DNA from: Catonella morbi ATCC 51271
Lineage (GTDB): Bacteria; Bacillota; Clostridia; Lachnospirales; Lachnospiraceae
Direction: 5' to 3'
DNA: 49,438 nt
Assembly (NCBI RefSeq): GCF_000160035.2
Contig: NZ_KI535367.1
Location: 746,422 to 795,859, forward strand
The first letter of the stretch is position 1. Every line of letters starts with the position of its first letter. The notes below the pieces were generated by a model, which was given only the letters and a program-made list of their open reading frames with translations, had not been told where the DNA came from and ran no database searches. A program made the translations under genes and the position numbers. Positions 1 through 8,624 of this stretch are shown here, piece after piece.

Positions 1-131
1 GATTAAACTCTCGCATTTTTTATATGTCAAGATATTGTGCAAATATACATAAAAATTAAGAAAATGCACACAATTATAAATAACTTTTGATTTAATTATA
101 AAAAGCTTGATTGAAAATAGATAAAAAACTA

Positions 132-160
132 TTGACATTTTTGGTTATTTTAACTATTAT
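132..160 (+). promoter_or_regulatory. Sigma-A promoter of the sugar ABC operon
   Basis: A perfect TTGACA (132-137) and a TATTAT -10 box (155-160) are separated by 17 bp. Transcription would begin near 167, so the ATG at 167 would sit at the very 5' end of the mRNA. This supports the downstream ATG at 206 as the real start of the first permease. Confidence 0.8.
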
Positions 161-205
161 AACTATATGAAAAGGTTTCCATACAAAAAGCAAAGGAGAG
201 AGGGA

Positions 206-1186
206 ATGAAAAATAACCAAAATGTTGTACCTGCTCAGGTTGTTAAGTCCGAGAAAAAGCAAAAACCTCCTAAAGTAAAGACGGGCGGCCTTAAAAGAGT
301 TTTGAAAGCGTGGCAGTTATACTTCTTGCTGCTTCCTGCTCTTATCTGGGCAGCAGTATTTGCTTATTATCCTATGTATGGTCTTGTTATTGCCTTTAAG
401 GAGTATAAAGGCAGACTGGGTATACTTGGAAGTCCTTGGGCAAAACCTGTATTTAAGTATTTTACACAGTTTTTCAGTACCAGTATAGCTGTAAATGCTA
501 TAATAAATACTGTGGTTATCAGTTTGGAAAGTCTGGTAATTGCCTTTCCTATACCAATAATATTTGCGCTTCTCTTGAACCAGATTCAGAGAGACAAGGT
601 GAAAAAGACAATTCAGACTATAAGCTACGCACCGTATTTTATGTCTAATGTAGTAATAGTAAGTATAATTACAGTCTTCTTTTCGGCAAACGGTGTTGTA
701 AACAATTTGGTAAAGAGTGCAGGAGGTTCTGAAACTCTTTTTACATCTTCACCGGAATGGTTCCGAACTCTTTTCATCGGTTCAAATATCTGGCAGACCA
801 TGGGCTTTAATGCGGTAATATTCATAGCAGCCCTGACATCTATAAGTCCGGATTTTTATGAAGCTGCAAAGATTGACGGAGCATCAAGGTTCCAAAGAAT
901 TCTCTATATAGATATCCCGATGATTTTACCGACGATAATACTTATGCTGATACTTCAGGTTGGAAACATTATGAATGTCGGCTATGAAAAAGCCTTCCTC
1001 ATGCAAAACGGATCAAATACGATAGTGAGTGAGCTTATTTCAACCTATGTATACAAAGTAGGTTTGCAGACTGCACAATATAGTTTTGCTACTGCGGTTG
1101 GTTTATTTAACTCGGTTGTAAACTTTATTATCCTCGTTTTAGCTAACAAAATAGTTAAAAAGGTGAGTAGTATAAGTATATTCTAA
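206..1186 (+). CDS. Sugar ABC transporter permease (LplB-type)
   Basis: Inner-membrane permease of a carbohydrate importer, similar to the LplB/YteP group (COG4209). The protein of about 326 residues has a Lys-rich cytoplasmic N-terminus, a first membrane helix (LYFLLLPALIWAAVFAYYP), several further helices, and the EAA-type cytoplasmic loop (EAAKIDGASRFQRILYIDIP) that docks on an ATPase. The open frame begins at 167, but an AGGAGAGAGGG ribosome site sits directly before the ATG at 206 and the promoter -10 box ends at 160, so 206 is preferred. The second permease follows 15 bp after the stop, and the binding protein after that. No ATPase gene is present here. Many such systems share one MsmX-like ATPase encoded elsewhere. 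The neighbouring GH32 gene suggests fructans or sucrose-type oligosaccharides, which is inference. Confidence 0.9.
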   Translation: MKNNQNVVPAQVVKSEKKQKPPKVKTGGLKRVLKAWQLYFLLLPALIWAAVFAYYPMYGLVIAFKEYKGRLGILGSPWAKPVFKYFTQFFSTSIAVNAIINTVVISLESLVIAFPIPIIFALLLNQIQRDKVKKTIQTISYAPYFMSNVVIVSIITVFFSANGVVNNLVKSAGGSETLFTSSPEWFRTLFIGSNIWQTMGFNAVIFIAALTSISPDFYEAAKIDGASRFQRILYIDIPMILPTIILMLILQVGNIMNVGYEKAFLMQNGSNTIVSELISTYVYKVGLQTAQYSFATAVGLFNSVVNFIILVLANKIVKKVSSISIF

Positions 1187-1201
1187 GAGAGGAGAGGTAA
1201 A

Positions 1202-2101
1202 ATGAGAGCTGTCAGTACAAGAATGAAAATGTCAACGGGCGAGAGAGTATTTGGAATAGTGAATGCAATCATTATGATAACTATCTGCCTGGTTATTATT
1301 TATCCTATTTATTATGTTGTAATAGCATCTATGACAGATCCGGTTATAGTAAACTCGGGAAAGCCATTATTGTTTGTGGAAAAGCTGTATCTTAAGGGAT
1401 ATGAGACCACCTTAAAGTATAAGCCTTTATGGACTGCGTACGGAAATACAATACTTTACACTGTTGTTGGTTCAATTACTTCGCTTATAACAACTGTACC
1501 TGCAGGATATGCTTTATCAAGGAAGGATTTACCGGGAAGAAGAGGACTTATCTTTGTATTTACATTTACAATGTTCTTCAGCGGCGGTATTATTCCTCTT
1601 TATCTTACTATTAAAAGCCTTGGAATTTATAACAGCATTTGGGCTATGGTACTGCCTGTTGCTGTATCAGCCTACAATCTCATTGTATGCCGTTCTTTCT
1701 TTGAAGCAGGCATACCGGGTGAGCTTTTAGAGGCTGCAAAAGTAGATGGATGTTCGGATTTAAGATTTTTCTTTTCGATAGCCATTCCTATTTCAACAAC
1801 TATAATTGCTGTTATGTGTCTTTTCTATGCTACAGCAATGTGGAATCAGTTCTTTAATGCACTTATGTACTTAAAAGATGATGATAAGATGCCGCTTCAG
1901 GTGGTGCTTCGTAACCTGGTACTTATGAATCAGGCTAATCAGATGGGTTCGTCAGGAGATGCAATGATAACAAAACAGAAGCTTGCTGAACAGCTTAAGT
2001 ATTGTATAGTTGTAGCTTCCGCAGTTCCATTGCTTGCAGCTTACCCATTCTTGCAGAAATATTTTGCAAAGGGTGTAACTATCGGAGCGGTAAAAGGTTA
2101 A
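1202..2101 (+). CDS. Sugar ABC transporter permease (LplC/YtcP-type)
   Basis: Second membrane subunit of the same importer, similar to the LplC/YtcP group (COG0395, MalG-like). The 299 residues show an N-terminal helix (IIMITICLVIIYPIYYVVIASM), further hydrophobic segments, and the EAA loop (ELLEAAKVDGCSDLRFFFSIAIP). The C-terminus FAKGVTIGAVKG is typical of this family. GGAGAGG at 1191-1197 precedes the ATG at a normal distance. It lies 15 bp after the first permease and 57 bp before the binding protein, so the three are probably one transcript. LplB/LplC pairs normally import oligosaccharides or aldouronates. The substrate cannot be read from the sequence. Confidence 0.9.
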   Translation: MRAVSTRMKMSTGERVFGIVNAIIMITICLVIIYPIYYVVIASMTDPVIVNSGKPLLFVEKLYLKGYETTLKYKPLWTAYGNTILYTVVGSITSLITTVPAGYALSRKDLPGRRGLIFVFTFTMFFSGGIIPLYLTIKSLGIYNSIWAMVLPVAVSAYNLIVCRSFFEAGIPGELLEAAKVDGCSDLRFFFSIAIPISTTIIAVMCLFYATAMWNQFFNALMYLKDDDKMPLQVVLRNLVLMNQANQMGSSGDAMITKQKLAEQLKYCIVVASAVPLLAAYPFLQKYFAKGVTIGAVKG

Positions 2102-2158
2102 GCTTCATATCAAATTTGTAAAGTTTTAAAAATTATATACAAAGAAAAGGAGAGAAGT

Positions 2159-3964
2159 ATGAAAGGAAAGAAGATATTATCTATGTTAACCTGTATGACA
2201 CTTGCAGTAAGTTTGTTATCAGGTTGTGGAGGAAATGCGGCAAATACTACAAGCGGCACAAAAAGTACAGGAAGCAATGCTGCAAGTTCTGCAAAATCAG
2301 GAAGCACAGCAACTGCTGATGATTTGACAGCTGAAGAAAAAGAGGCTGTTGAAGCAGGCATTATCAATCTTGACGGAACCCTTCCTATAGTGAAAGATCC
2401 TAAGGCCTTTGAAGAAAAATACGGGAAAATATCAATGCTTCTTGTTAACTCGGCAGACAGAGTTGTTGCTCCGGGTGAACTTGCAATGGTTAAAAAATGG
2501 GCTGAGGATACAGGTGTAGAATTTGACTGGCAGCCTATTCCGGGTGAAGGTGCTCAGGAAAAAATCAACCTTATGCTTGCTTCAGGTGACGACCTTCCGG
2601 ATGTATTCTGGAACTTCGGAGACGGTAAGTCAGGTAACATAGTAGTACAGTATGCTGATCAGGACATTTTCCTGCCTACAGAAAATCTTATAAATAACTA
2701 TATGCCAAATGTTAAGAAGATACTTGACGACCATCCAAAATATTGGACAGAGATTAAAGCTCCTGACGGACATACTTACGGTTTTCCTTATATCGAAGAA
2801 ATGTACGGACTTGTGCTTACGGGAGGCCCTTTCCTTATAAATAAAACCTGGCTTGACAAAGTAGGCAAGAAGGTTCCTACTACAGTTGATGAATGGGTAG
2901 ACTGCCTCAAGGCATTCAGAGACGGAGGAGACCTTAACGGAAACGGTAAGGCAGATGAGATTCCGATGGCATCATGGTTCGGTGCAGATGATACTTTTGG
3001 TTCTTATAATATGTTCTATCGTTTCACCGGAGCTTTTGGACAGGCAGATTCCTACTGCGGAGGTAATGCTTATGCAGACCATTTAAGACTTATAGACGGT
3101 AAGGTTACATTTACGGCTATGGATCCTGCTTTTAAGGACACAGCAGCCTTCTTCAATGAGCTAAATAAAGAAAAGCTCATCTGGAACGGTTCTTTTGAAT
3201 CTGATTCAAGTGCTGCTTATCAGTCGTCTCTTATTAAAGAGGACGTAGCAAGAATAGGTAGCTTTGGTACCTGGACAGACCAGGAGATTACTAATCTTGA
3301 TGTACATGATGAATATGTAGCAATTCCAAGACTTAAAGGTGCTAAGGGGATGACAGGTTTCGAGAATAACTTCTCAGAGCTTCAGGATTCTTCTGATACA
3401 GCTATTACAACAACCTGTAAGTTCCCACATGTAATTGCAAGATTCGTTGACTATATGGCAGGTGATCCTGCTATAGCAATCCAGTCAAACTGGGGTGCGG
3501 AAGGATATAACTACAAGAAGGATGATAAGGGTATTCTCAGAACTCCGCTTGATGATAAGGGAAGATATGTTGCGCAGACAGAATATACCAACTTTGGTGA
3601 GGCTCGTGTAAACTCTACTCCTTGCCGTGGCTCTATGATAGTGCTTAATGATTACTATGAAAAAGTAGCAGGATATGCTTACGATGCGGTTCAGCTTCTT
3701 GAGAATCAGAAGGTTAACGGAAAAGAAGACATAATGAAGGAATATGAATCCATTCCAAGAGTGCTTATGACAACCGAAGAACTTTCAAGACTTGCTCAGA
3801 TTCAGCCTACAATTTCCGATATAGTAGACAGATATATCAATCAGTGGATTACAGGCGGTGTTACGGATGACAACTGGAATGCATATCTTGAGGAGCTTAA
3901 GAACGCCGGTGTTGAAGAACTTGTAAATATTTATCAGACAGCAGTAGACAGAACCAGTAAGTAA
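2159..3964 (+). CDS. Extracellular solute-binding lipoprotein (LplA-type)
   Basis: Substrate-binding component of the upstream importer. The N-terminus has a Lys-rich start, a hydrophobic core (ILSMLTCMTLAVSLL) and the lipobox LSGCG, so Cys23 should be lipidated and the protein tethered outside the membrane. A low-complexity linker of Gly, Ser, Thr and Ala (about residues 25-50) follows, then a large family 1-type binding fold. The length of 601 residues fits the large LplA/YtcQ group that pairs with LplB/LplC permeases. AAAGGAGAG precedes the start. A terminator hairpin directly after the stop would reduce read-through into the GH32 gene. The ligand is unknown; fructo-oligosaccharides are a guess from the next gene. 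Confidence 0.9.
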   Translation: MKGKKILSMLTCMTLAVSLLSGCGGNAANTTSGTKSTGSNAASSAKSGSTATADDLTAEEKEAVEAGIINLDGTLPIVKDPKAFEEKYGKISMLLVNSADRVVAPGELAMVKKWAEDTGVEFDWQPIPGEGAQEKINLMLASGDDLPDVFWNFGDGKSGNIVVQYADQDIFLPTENLINNYMPNVKKILDDHPKYWTEIKAPDGHTYGFPYIEEMYGLVLTGGPFLINKTWLDKVGKKVPTTVDEWVDCLKAFRDGGDLNGNGKADEIPMASWFGADDTFGSYNMFYRFTGAFGQADSYCGGNAYADHLRLIDGKVTFTAMDPAFKDTAAFFNELNKEKLIWNGSFESDSSAAYQSSLIKEDVARIGSFGTWTDQEITNLDVHDEYVAIPRLKGAKGMTGFENNFSELQDSSDTAITTTCKFPHVIARFVDYMAGDPAIAIQSNWGAEGYNYKKDDKGILRTPLDDKGRYVAQTEYTNFGEARVNSTPCRGSMIVLNDYYEKVAGYAYDAVQLLENQKVNGKEDIMKEYESIPRVLMTTEELSRLAQIQPTISDIVDRYINQWITGGVTDDNWNAYLEELKNAGVEELVNIYQTAVDRTSK

Positions 3965-3983
3965 TATAATTTGTCCGATTGAC

Positions 3984-4020
3984 GAGCTGTTGGGTACTTT
4001 TACCTGACAGCTCATTTTTT
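3984..4020 (+). terminator. Intrinsic terminator or attenuator after the binding protein
   Basis: GAGCTGT at 3984-3990 pairs with ACAGCTC at 4007-4013. The stem extends inward to about 13 bp with two imperfect pairs, followed by ATTTTTT. It lies between the transporter genes and GH32 and may set a lower level for the hydrolase. Confidence 0.75.
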
Positions 4021-4037
4021 AGAAAGGAATAGATTTT

Positions 4038-5424
4038 ATGGGAAAAGATTTCAGACCGAATATACATTTTACGGCTCCGAAGAACTGGATAAACGATCCA
4101 AACGGAATGGTTTATTTTAACGGAGAATATCATCTTTTTTATCAGCATTATCCCGAAGCAACTAATTGGGGGCCTATGCATTGGGGACATGCGGTAACAA
4201 GGGATTTAATTCATTGGGAGCATAAACCTGTCGCTCTGTACCCGGATGAACTTGGATTTATTTTTTCCGGTTCAGCAGTTATAGATAAGGAAAATGTGTC
4301 AGGTTTTGGCGTAAATGGCAAACCGCCTATAGTTGCGGTTTTTACAAACCATGGCTTAGAAGACGGCAAAGAAGTACAGAGTATAGCTTATAGTACTGAT
4401 TATGAGCATTTTGAGAAATATTACGGGAATCCTGTTATTGTAAATGAAAGAAAAAAATGATTTCAGAGACCCGAAAGTATTTTACAATCCTATTAAAAAA
4501 GGATTCAGTTTGGTTGTGGCAGCCGGAGAAGAGGTGGAATTTTACTTTAGCAAAAATCTTAAAGACTGGGAGAAAACGGGAACTTTTAAGGCTGGAGATA
4601 ATGGTCTTTCAGGAATCTGTGAATGCCCTGACTGTTTTCCACTAGAGACGGAAGAAGGCACAAAGTGGGTACTCATAATAAGCATGATAATTCCGAATGA
4701 GAAGAGAAACAGACCTATGTCAGAGGGTGGGCATTTTATGAGCCATGTAACTCAGTATTATATAGGAGATTTTGACGGTTCTGCATTTATAGATACTGAA
4801 AGATGTGAAGAACCTATGCTTCTTGACTTTGGAACAGATAATTATGCGGCAGTTACCTTTCAGAATCTTGAGGAAAAGGTAATGATAGGCTGGGGGGATA
4901 ACTGGGCTTATGCAAATGAGACTCCGAGTAAGGAATTCAGCGGTAAAATGACTTTAGCCAGAAAAATGGCTATAGTAAAGACAGACAGAGGTTTAAGAGT
5001 CAGTTTTGTGCCTGAGGGACTTGATAAGTACAGGAATAACAAGAGAGAGATATCTGACGGTTACAGGCTTCATACAGAGTGTTTCGGAATTTTAACCGAA
5101 GGAGAGGGCGGTATCAGGCTTTATAATGAAAATGGTGAAGAAGTTATTATCAAAATTGATGAGAATGAAATATTTTTTGATAGGAGCAGAGCAGGGTTAA
5201 AAGACTTCAATGATACATTTGCAAGCGAATCTTACAATAAGCTTATGGCGAGAAGACTTATTAAAGGAAGGTGCAAGACTGAAATTATTTTTGATACATC
5301 TTTCATTGAGACATTTGCAGATGACGGACTGATACCTATATCTGCTTCCGTATATCCAAAATCACCTTATGAGAGAATAGAGATCGAAGGGAATTTGAAG
5401 GTTAAGTTTTATGAGATAGATTAA
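4038..5424 (+). pseudogene. GH32 beta-fructosidase (sucrose/fructan hydrolase), frameshifted
   Basis: Glycoside hydrolase family 32 enzyme that would cleave beta-fructosidic bonds in sucrose or fructans. The three catalytic motifs are present: WINDPNG near residue 14 (nucleophile Asp), FRDPKV (transition-state Asp) and ECPDCFPL (acid/base Glu). No signal peptide is seen, so the product would be cytosolic and act on imported sugar. The frame is broken: the first part (4038-4460) reads into a stop after NERKK, and the rest continues in the +1 frame. The break falls in an A7 run at 4451-4457. Removing one A gives NERKNDFRDPKV and a single protein of about 461 residues, the usual family length. 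It could be a real null allele, a slippage-rescued gene, or a base-calling error. Confidence 0.85.
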
Positions 5425-5446
5425 ATGGCGATAAGTCAGTAAGAAG

Positions 5447-5480
5447 ATACCATGTCAATAAAATGATGTGGTATTTTTTT
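5447..5480 (+). terminator. Intrinsic terminator after GH32
   Basis: ATACCA at 5447-5452 pairs with TGGTAT at 5469-5474. A further short inner pairing exists, and a run of T follows to 5480. It closes the sugar operon. Confidence 0.8.
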
Positions 5481-5584
5481 CATGTGTCAAAAGATAATAA
5501 ATTCTCTTGCAAGCAAGTCCCAAGCGAATTTTTATGCTTTTGACACTTATATCATATAAATAAAAAAAATTATAAAAAATACTG

Positions 5585-5613
5585 TTGACAAAAACGTATT
5601 ATTATGATATTGT
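5585..5613 (+). promoter_or_regulatory. Promoter of the GntR-ABC operon
   Basis: Perfect TTGACA at 5585-5590 and, after 17 bp, TATTGT at 5608-5613 as a likely -10 box. The -10 overlaps the palindrome at 5611-5630, which suggests steric repression. Confidence 0.6.
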
Positions 5614-5630
5614 ATTAATAACTTAATACA
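5611..5630. promoter_or_regulatory. Palindromic operator for the GntR/YtrA regulator
   Basis: A perfect inverted repeat: TGTATTAA (5611-5618), a 4-base spacer, and TTAATACA (5623-5630). It covers the -10 region and start of transcription of an operon whose first gene encodes a YtrA-type GntR regulator. Autoregulation through a TGTA...TACA palindrome is typical of that subfamily. Binding itself is inferred. Confidence 0.7.
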
Positions 5631-5675
5631 CCAAGACAATAAAACAAATAAAATATAAATTAAAAGGAGGAAACT

Positions 5676-6035
5676 ATGGCGTGGTCACTGGATGAAGGAC
5701 TGCCTATCTATCCACAGCTCATGGATGAGATAAGGCGGAGAATAGTTACAGAAGTGTACAAAGCAGGAGACAGGATACCATCGGTAAGAGAACTTGCGGC
5801 AGAGGCTGAAGTAAATGCAAACACTATGCAGAAAGCACTTAGTGAACTTGAAAGAGAGGAGCTGTTGGTAACTATGAGAAGCACAGGAAGAACAGTCACA
5901 CAGGATGTAGAGAAAATCAAGGGAACAAAAAAGACTATGGCCGAGAGAGAGATTTCAAGATGTATGACATATATGAGAGAACTTGGCTACAGTATGGAAG
6001 AAATACAAAACTTAATAGCCAATTACAAGGCTTAA
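5676..6035 (+). CDS. GntR-family regulator, YtrA subfamily
   Basis: Small DNA-binding repressor of 119 residues. Residues about 10-70 form the GntR winged helix-turn-helix (PIYPQLMDEIRRRIV, then GDRIPSVRELAAEAEVNANT and ELEREELLV). A short C-terminal helical tail for dimerisation follows, and no large effector domain is present; this size defines the YtrA group. These regulators usually sit first in an operon with an ABC exporter and sense cell-envelope stress or peptide antibiotics. AAAGGAGG precedes the ATG. The ATPase follows after 19 bp. The palindrome at 5611-5630 over the promoter is its probable operator. The inducer is unknown. Confidence 0.9.
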   Translation: MAWSLDEGLPIYPQLMDEIRRRIVTEVYKAGDRIPSVRELAAEAEVNANTMQKALSELEREELLVTMRSTGRTVTQDVEKIKGTKKTMAEREISRCMTYMRELGYSMEEIQNLIANYKA

Positions 6036-6054
6036 CAAGAGAAAGGAAATAAAA

Positions 6055-6762
6055 ATGGGAAATGTAATAGAATGTAAGGCACTTACAAAAAAATACGGAA
6101 GAAGGTCGGCTCTGAATGCTATTGACTTAAATCTTGAAGAAGGTAGGATAGTAGGTGTGTTAGGACCAAACGGAAGCGGTAAAACCACACTTATTAAACT
6201 CATAAACGGACTTTTAACTCCAACTTCGGGAGAGATCAGAATAGATGGAAATCTTCCGGGTGTAGAGACTAAATCCATAGTTTCTTATCTTCCGGACAAA
6301 GACTATCTCGGAGATGAAATGAGTTTCCATGAATGTACCAAGCTGTTTGCAGACTTTTATGCAGATTTTAATAAAGAAAAAGCATTTAAAATGCTTGCAA
6401 GCTTAAACATAGATCCTGATATGAAGTTTAAGTTCCTTTCAAAAGGAAACAGGGAAAAGGCGCAGCTCATCCTGGTTATGAGCAGGGCAGCTAAGGTATA
6501 TGTACTGGATGAACCTATCGCAGGAGTAGATCCGGCAGCAAGAGATTATATATTACAAACCATACTCAACAATATCAATCCGGGAGCAACGGTAATTATA
6601 GCAACTCATCTTATCTCTGAAATAGAGAAGATACTTGATGACGTGGTATTTATAAAGGAAGGAAATATTGTACTTAACGATAGCGCGGAAAATATAAGAG
6701 AGAAGGAAGGAAAATCCATAGACGGATTATTTAGGGAGGTGTTCGCATGTTTGGCAAATTAA
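6055..6762 (+). CDS. ABC transporter ATP-binding protein
   Basis: ATPase subunit of a two-gene exporter. Visible motifs are Walker A GPNGSGKTT (about residues 38-46), a Q-loop region, the signature LSKGNREKAQ, Walker B VYVLDEP, and the switch His in ATHLISEI. The length of 235 residues is normal for the CcmA/YtrB-type group that pairs with a separate membrane protein. GAAAGGAAAT precedes the start. The 3' end overlaps the start of the permease gene by 16 bp, so the two are translationally coupled. The upstream YtrA-type regulator suggests a role in resistance or envelope stress, but the substrate cannot be read from the sequence. Confidence 0.9.
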   Translation: MGNVIECKALTKKYGRRSALNAIDLNLEEGRIVGVLGPNGSGKTTLIKLINGLLTPTSGEIRIDGNLPGVETKSIVSYLPDKDYLGDEMSFHECTKLFADFYADFNKEKAFKMLASLNIDPDMKFKFLSKGNREKAQLILVMSRAAKVYVLDEPIAGVDPAARDYILQTILNNINPGATVIIATHLISEIEKILDDVVFIKEGNIVLNDSAENIREKEGKSIDGLFREVFACLAN

Positions 6763-7547
6763 TTAAAAATGAATTTAGAAATATAGGAAAGTTTCTTCTG
6801 TTAATCAATACAATAGTATTGGGTATGCATTTGCTTTCGGTTGTATTTGAACAGGTGTATAATTCGGGAGTGTTCACAGGAACTATATTTGAGAAGATTT
6901 TCGGTGTCTTTGCCGGAATATATATACTATCAATTTTGGCAGTTAATTTTATTATTGTGTTGGTATTTGCAGTCAGGTTTTACAGAAAGGTGTACTCGGT
7001 TGAGGGCTATCTCACCCATACTCTTCCTGTGAAAAAATCAGGTATTTATCTTGCTATGCTGATATCTTCAAGTGTAGGCACAATCATTACCACAGCTGTC
7101 AGCCTTGGGTATCCGCTTACCAGAGTAGCAAATGAGGTTCTGGCAGTAGGCAAGGTGTCCTTAAAGGATTTGTTTATGGTTGCAGCAAGATATAATGTTA
7201 CAGGATTAACATATTTTCTTATTATACTCGGAGCTGTGTGTTCTGTATTTGCTGCTTTTGGACTTTTATTCCTCTGTATCTCTATAGGACAGAACTGGAA
7301 GTCACATCCGGTACTCGGCTCAATTCTTTCTTATTGGCTTATTACAACCGCATTACAGATATTTGGAGCAATAGCAATGGTATCTCTTGCTAGTGCAGGT
7401 ATAGTGGATAATTTTATCAGAAGTATAAGGACTCCGGGTGCTGTTGTGAATGCGATAGCTTGTTGGGGAATAGGAATTGAAGTAATAGGAATAGCTATTA
7501 TGTCAGTTATTAGCGTAGTAATTATGAAGAAGAAACTGAATTTGTAA
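6747..7547 (+). CDS. ABC transporter membrane protein, GntR-linked
   Basis: Multi-spanning membrane partner of the preceding ATPase, 266 residues. About six hydrophobic segments are visible, for example FLLLINTIVLGMHLLSVVF near the N-terminus, IYILSILAVNFIIVLVFAV, YFLIILGAVCSVFAAFGLLF, and a last helix before the basic tail MKKKLNL. No catalytic motif is present. It starts inside the ATPase gene (16-bp overlap) with GGGAGGTG as ribosome site. A terminator hairpin follows about 30 bp after the stop, so the operon is regulator, ATPase, permease. It belongs to no narrowly named family that I can recognise. Confidence 0.8.
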   Translation: MFGKLIKNEFRNIGKFLLLINTIVLGMHLLSVVFEQVYNSGVFTGTIFEKIFGVFAGIYILSILAVNFIIVLVFAVRFYRKVYSVEGYLTHTLPVKKSGIYLAMLISSSVGTIITTAVSLGYPLTRVANEVLAVGKVSLKDLFMVAARYNVTGLTYFLIILGAVCSVFAAFGLLFLCISIGQNWKSHPVLGSILSYWLITTALQIFGAIAMVSLASAGIVDNFIRSIRTPGAVVNAIACWGIGIEVIGIAIMSVISVVIMKKKLNL

Positions 7548-7576
7548 TAGATAATATTTTATCATAATTTGATAAG

Positions 7577-7618
7577 TCGGCCCTCTAAACTACAGATGTA
7601 GAATAGAAGGCTGATTTT
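7577..7618 (+). terminator. Intrinsic terminator of the GntR-ABC operon
   Basis: A long two-part hairpin: an outer stem of 11 pairs between TCGGCCCTCTA (7577-7587) and TAGAAGGCTGA (7604-7614), with one wobble and one mismatch, and an inner CTACA/TGTAG stem. TTTT follows. Confidence 0.75.
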
Positions 7619-7723
7619 CATTTAAAACTTATGCTTTTAAGTTTAGAAAATATATGATAAACTATAAAAACACAAGGTAGTAAATAAATTTACCTGTTAC
7701 ATTGAAAAAGAGGAGAGAATGTG

Positions 7724-7877
7724 ATGTACAAAAATATTTTATTCGATATGGGCAACGTGATTATGGATTTTTCTCCTGATTACATTCTGTCTATGTATAC
7801 AAAAGATGCTAAGCTAATTAATTTTTTGAAATATAAAATATTATATACCAGGGCTTGGGCAAGGTCTGATAAAGGAG
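7724..7877 (+). pseudogene. HAD-family hydrolase, 5' fragment interrupted by IS3 element
   Basis: N-terminal part of a haloacid dehalogenase-type phosphatase. It contains motif I FDMGNVIMDF, where the first Asp is the nucleophile (most HADs have DxDxT/V; here DMGNV, as in YihX-like sugar phosphatases). The ATG at 7724 is chosen over the GTG at 7721 because AGGAGAG ends 6-7 bp before it. The reading frame is cut at residue 51 by insertion of the IS3-family element. A 3-bp duplication GAG flanks the element. Joining 7877 to 9609 restores one open frame (SDKG then ELTEEGIYEETV), so this was an intact gene of about 200 residues. The fragment lacks motifs II-IV and cannot be active. Confidence 0.85.
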
Positions 7878-7881
7878 TGAT

Positions 7882-7942
7882 ATGCTCCCTTCTAGGTAGA
7901 CAAGAGAAAAAATAAAATCTCTTACTGCCTGGAAGGGAGCAT
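7882..7942 (+). promoter_or_regulatory. RBS-sequestering hairpin at the IS3 left end
   Basis: Bases 7882-7906 pair almost fully with 7919-7942 (about 24 bp), with a short A-rich loop. The 3' arm contains GAAGGGAG (7932-7939), the ribosome site of orfA at 7946. A transcript entering from outside would fold and hide this site. Transcription beginning inside the element would not. The same structure is present in copy 2. Confidence 0.65.
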
Positions 7943-7945
7943 TTT

Positions 7946-8624
7946 ATGTCTAAAAGCAAGATATCACATTCAGAGAAATTACAGACAGTATATCTGATAT
8001 TAGAAGGTAAAGAATCACTCCGACATGCTGCTGTCAGATTGGGAATCAGTCTCTCCTCCATACAACAATGGATAAGCATTTATAAGAGTGAAGGTGAAGG
8101 AGCCTTTCTTGTTACAGTAAATAAACGGTATTCAAAAGAGCTGAAAGAGCAGGCAGTATTGGATTATCTCTGCGGTCAAGGTTCCCAACAGGAAATCTGC
8201 CAGCGCTATGGAATCAGATACAAAAAGTAAGTTACAAAACTGGATAAAGAAGTATAATAGTCATGAGGAGCTGAAAGTTTCCAGGACAGGAGGAACATTT
8301 ATCATGACCAAGGGAAGAAAAACAACCTTCGATGAGAGGGTGGAAATCGTTCAATACTGCATTGGACATGACCGTAATTATGCTGAAACAGCAGCTAAAT
8401 TCGGCATTTCCTATCAGCAGGCACGAAACTATATCGTAAAGTATGAAGCAGGTGGAGTGAACACTCTCCAGGATAGGCGCGGCCGACCAAAGCCGGTTGA
8501 AAAAATGACTGAGTTGGAGAAACTCCGTGCCGAAAACAAGATTCTGCGTGCCGAAAAGGAACGAGCCGAAATGGAGGCATCTTTCTTAAAAAAACTCGAC
8601 AAGATAGAGAGGAGGCGGGGCTAA
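7946..8624 (+). pseudogene. IS3 transposase OrfA, copy 1, frameshifted
   Basis: Regulatory and DNA-binding part of the IS3-family transposase. Two helix-turn-helix regions are visible: AVRLGISLSSIQQWISIYKS and, later, AAKFGISYQQARNYIVKYEA. A coiled-coil-like stretch rich in Leu, Glu and Lys (LEKLRAENKILRAEKERAEM) precedes the end. Compared with copy 2, an extra A at 8220 shifts the frame: the first part stops at YGIRYKK (8230), and the remainder runs from 8208 in another frame to 8624. The A7 run at 8588-8594 at the 3' end is a good -1 slippage site into OrfB. The full protein would be about 225 residues. Confidence 0.85.

Noticed and set aside
1-131. Riboswitch or leader before the sugar operon
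   Set aside because: The stretch lies upstream of the promoter and shows only AT-rich sequence without conserved structure.
167-205. Upstream start of the first permease (ATG 167)
   Set aside because: It lies at the expected transcription start, just after the -10 box, with no ribosome site; the ATG at 206 has AGGAGAGAGGG before it.
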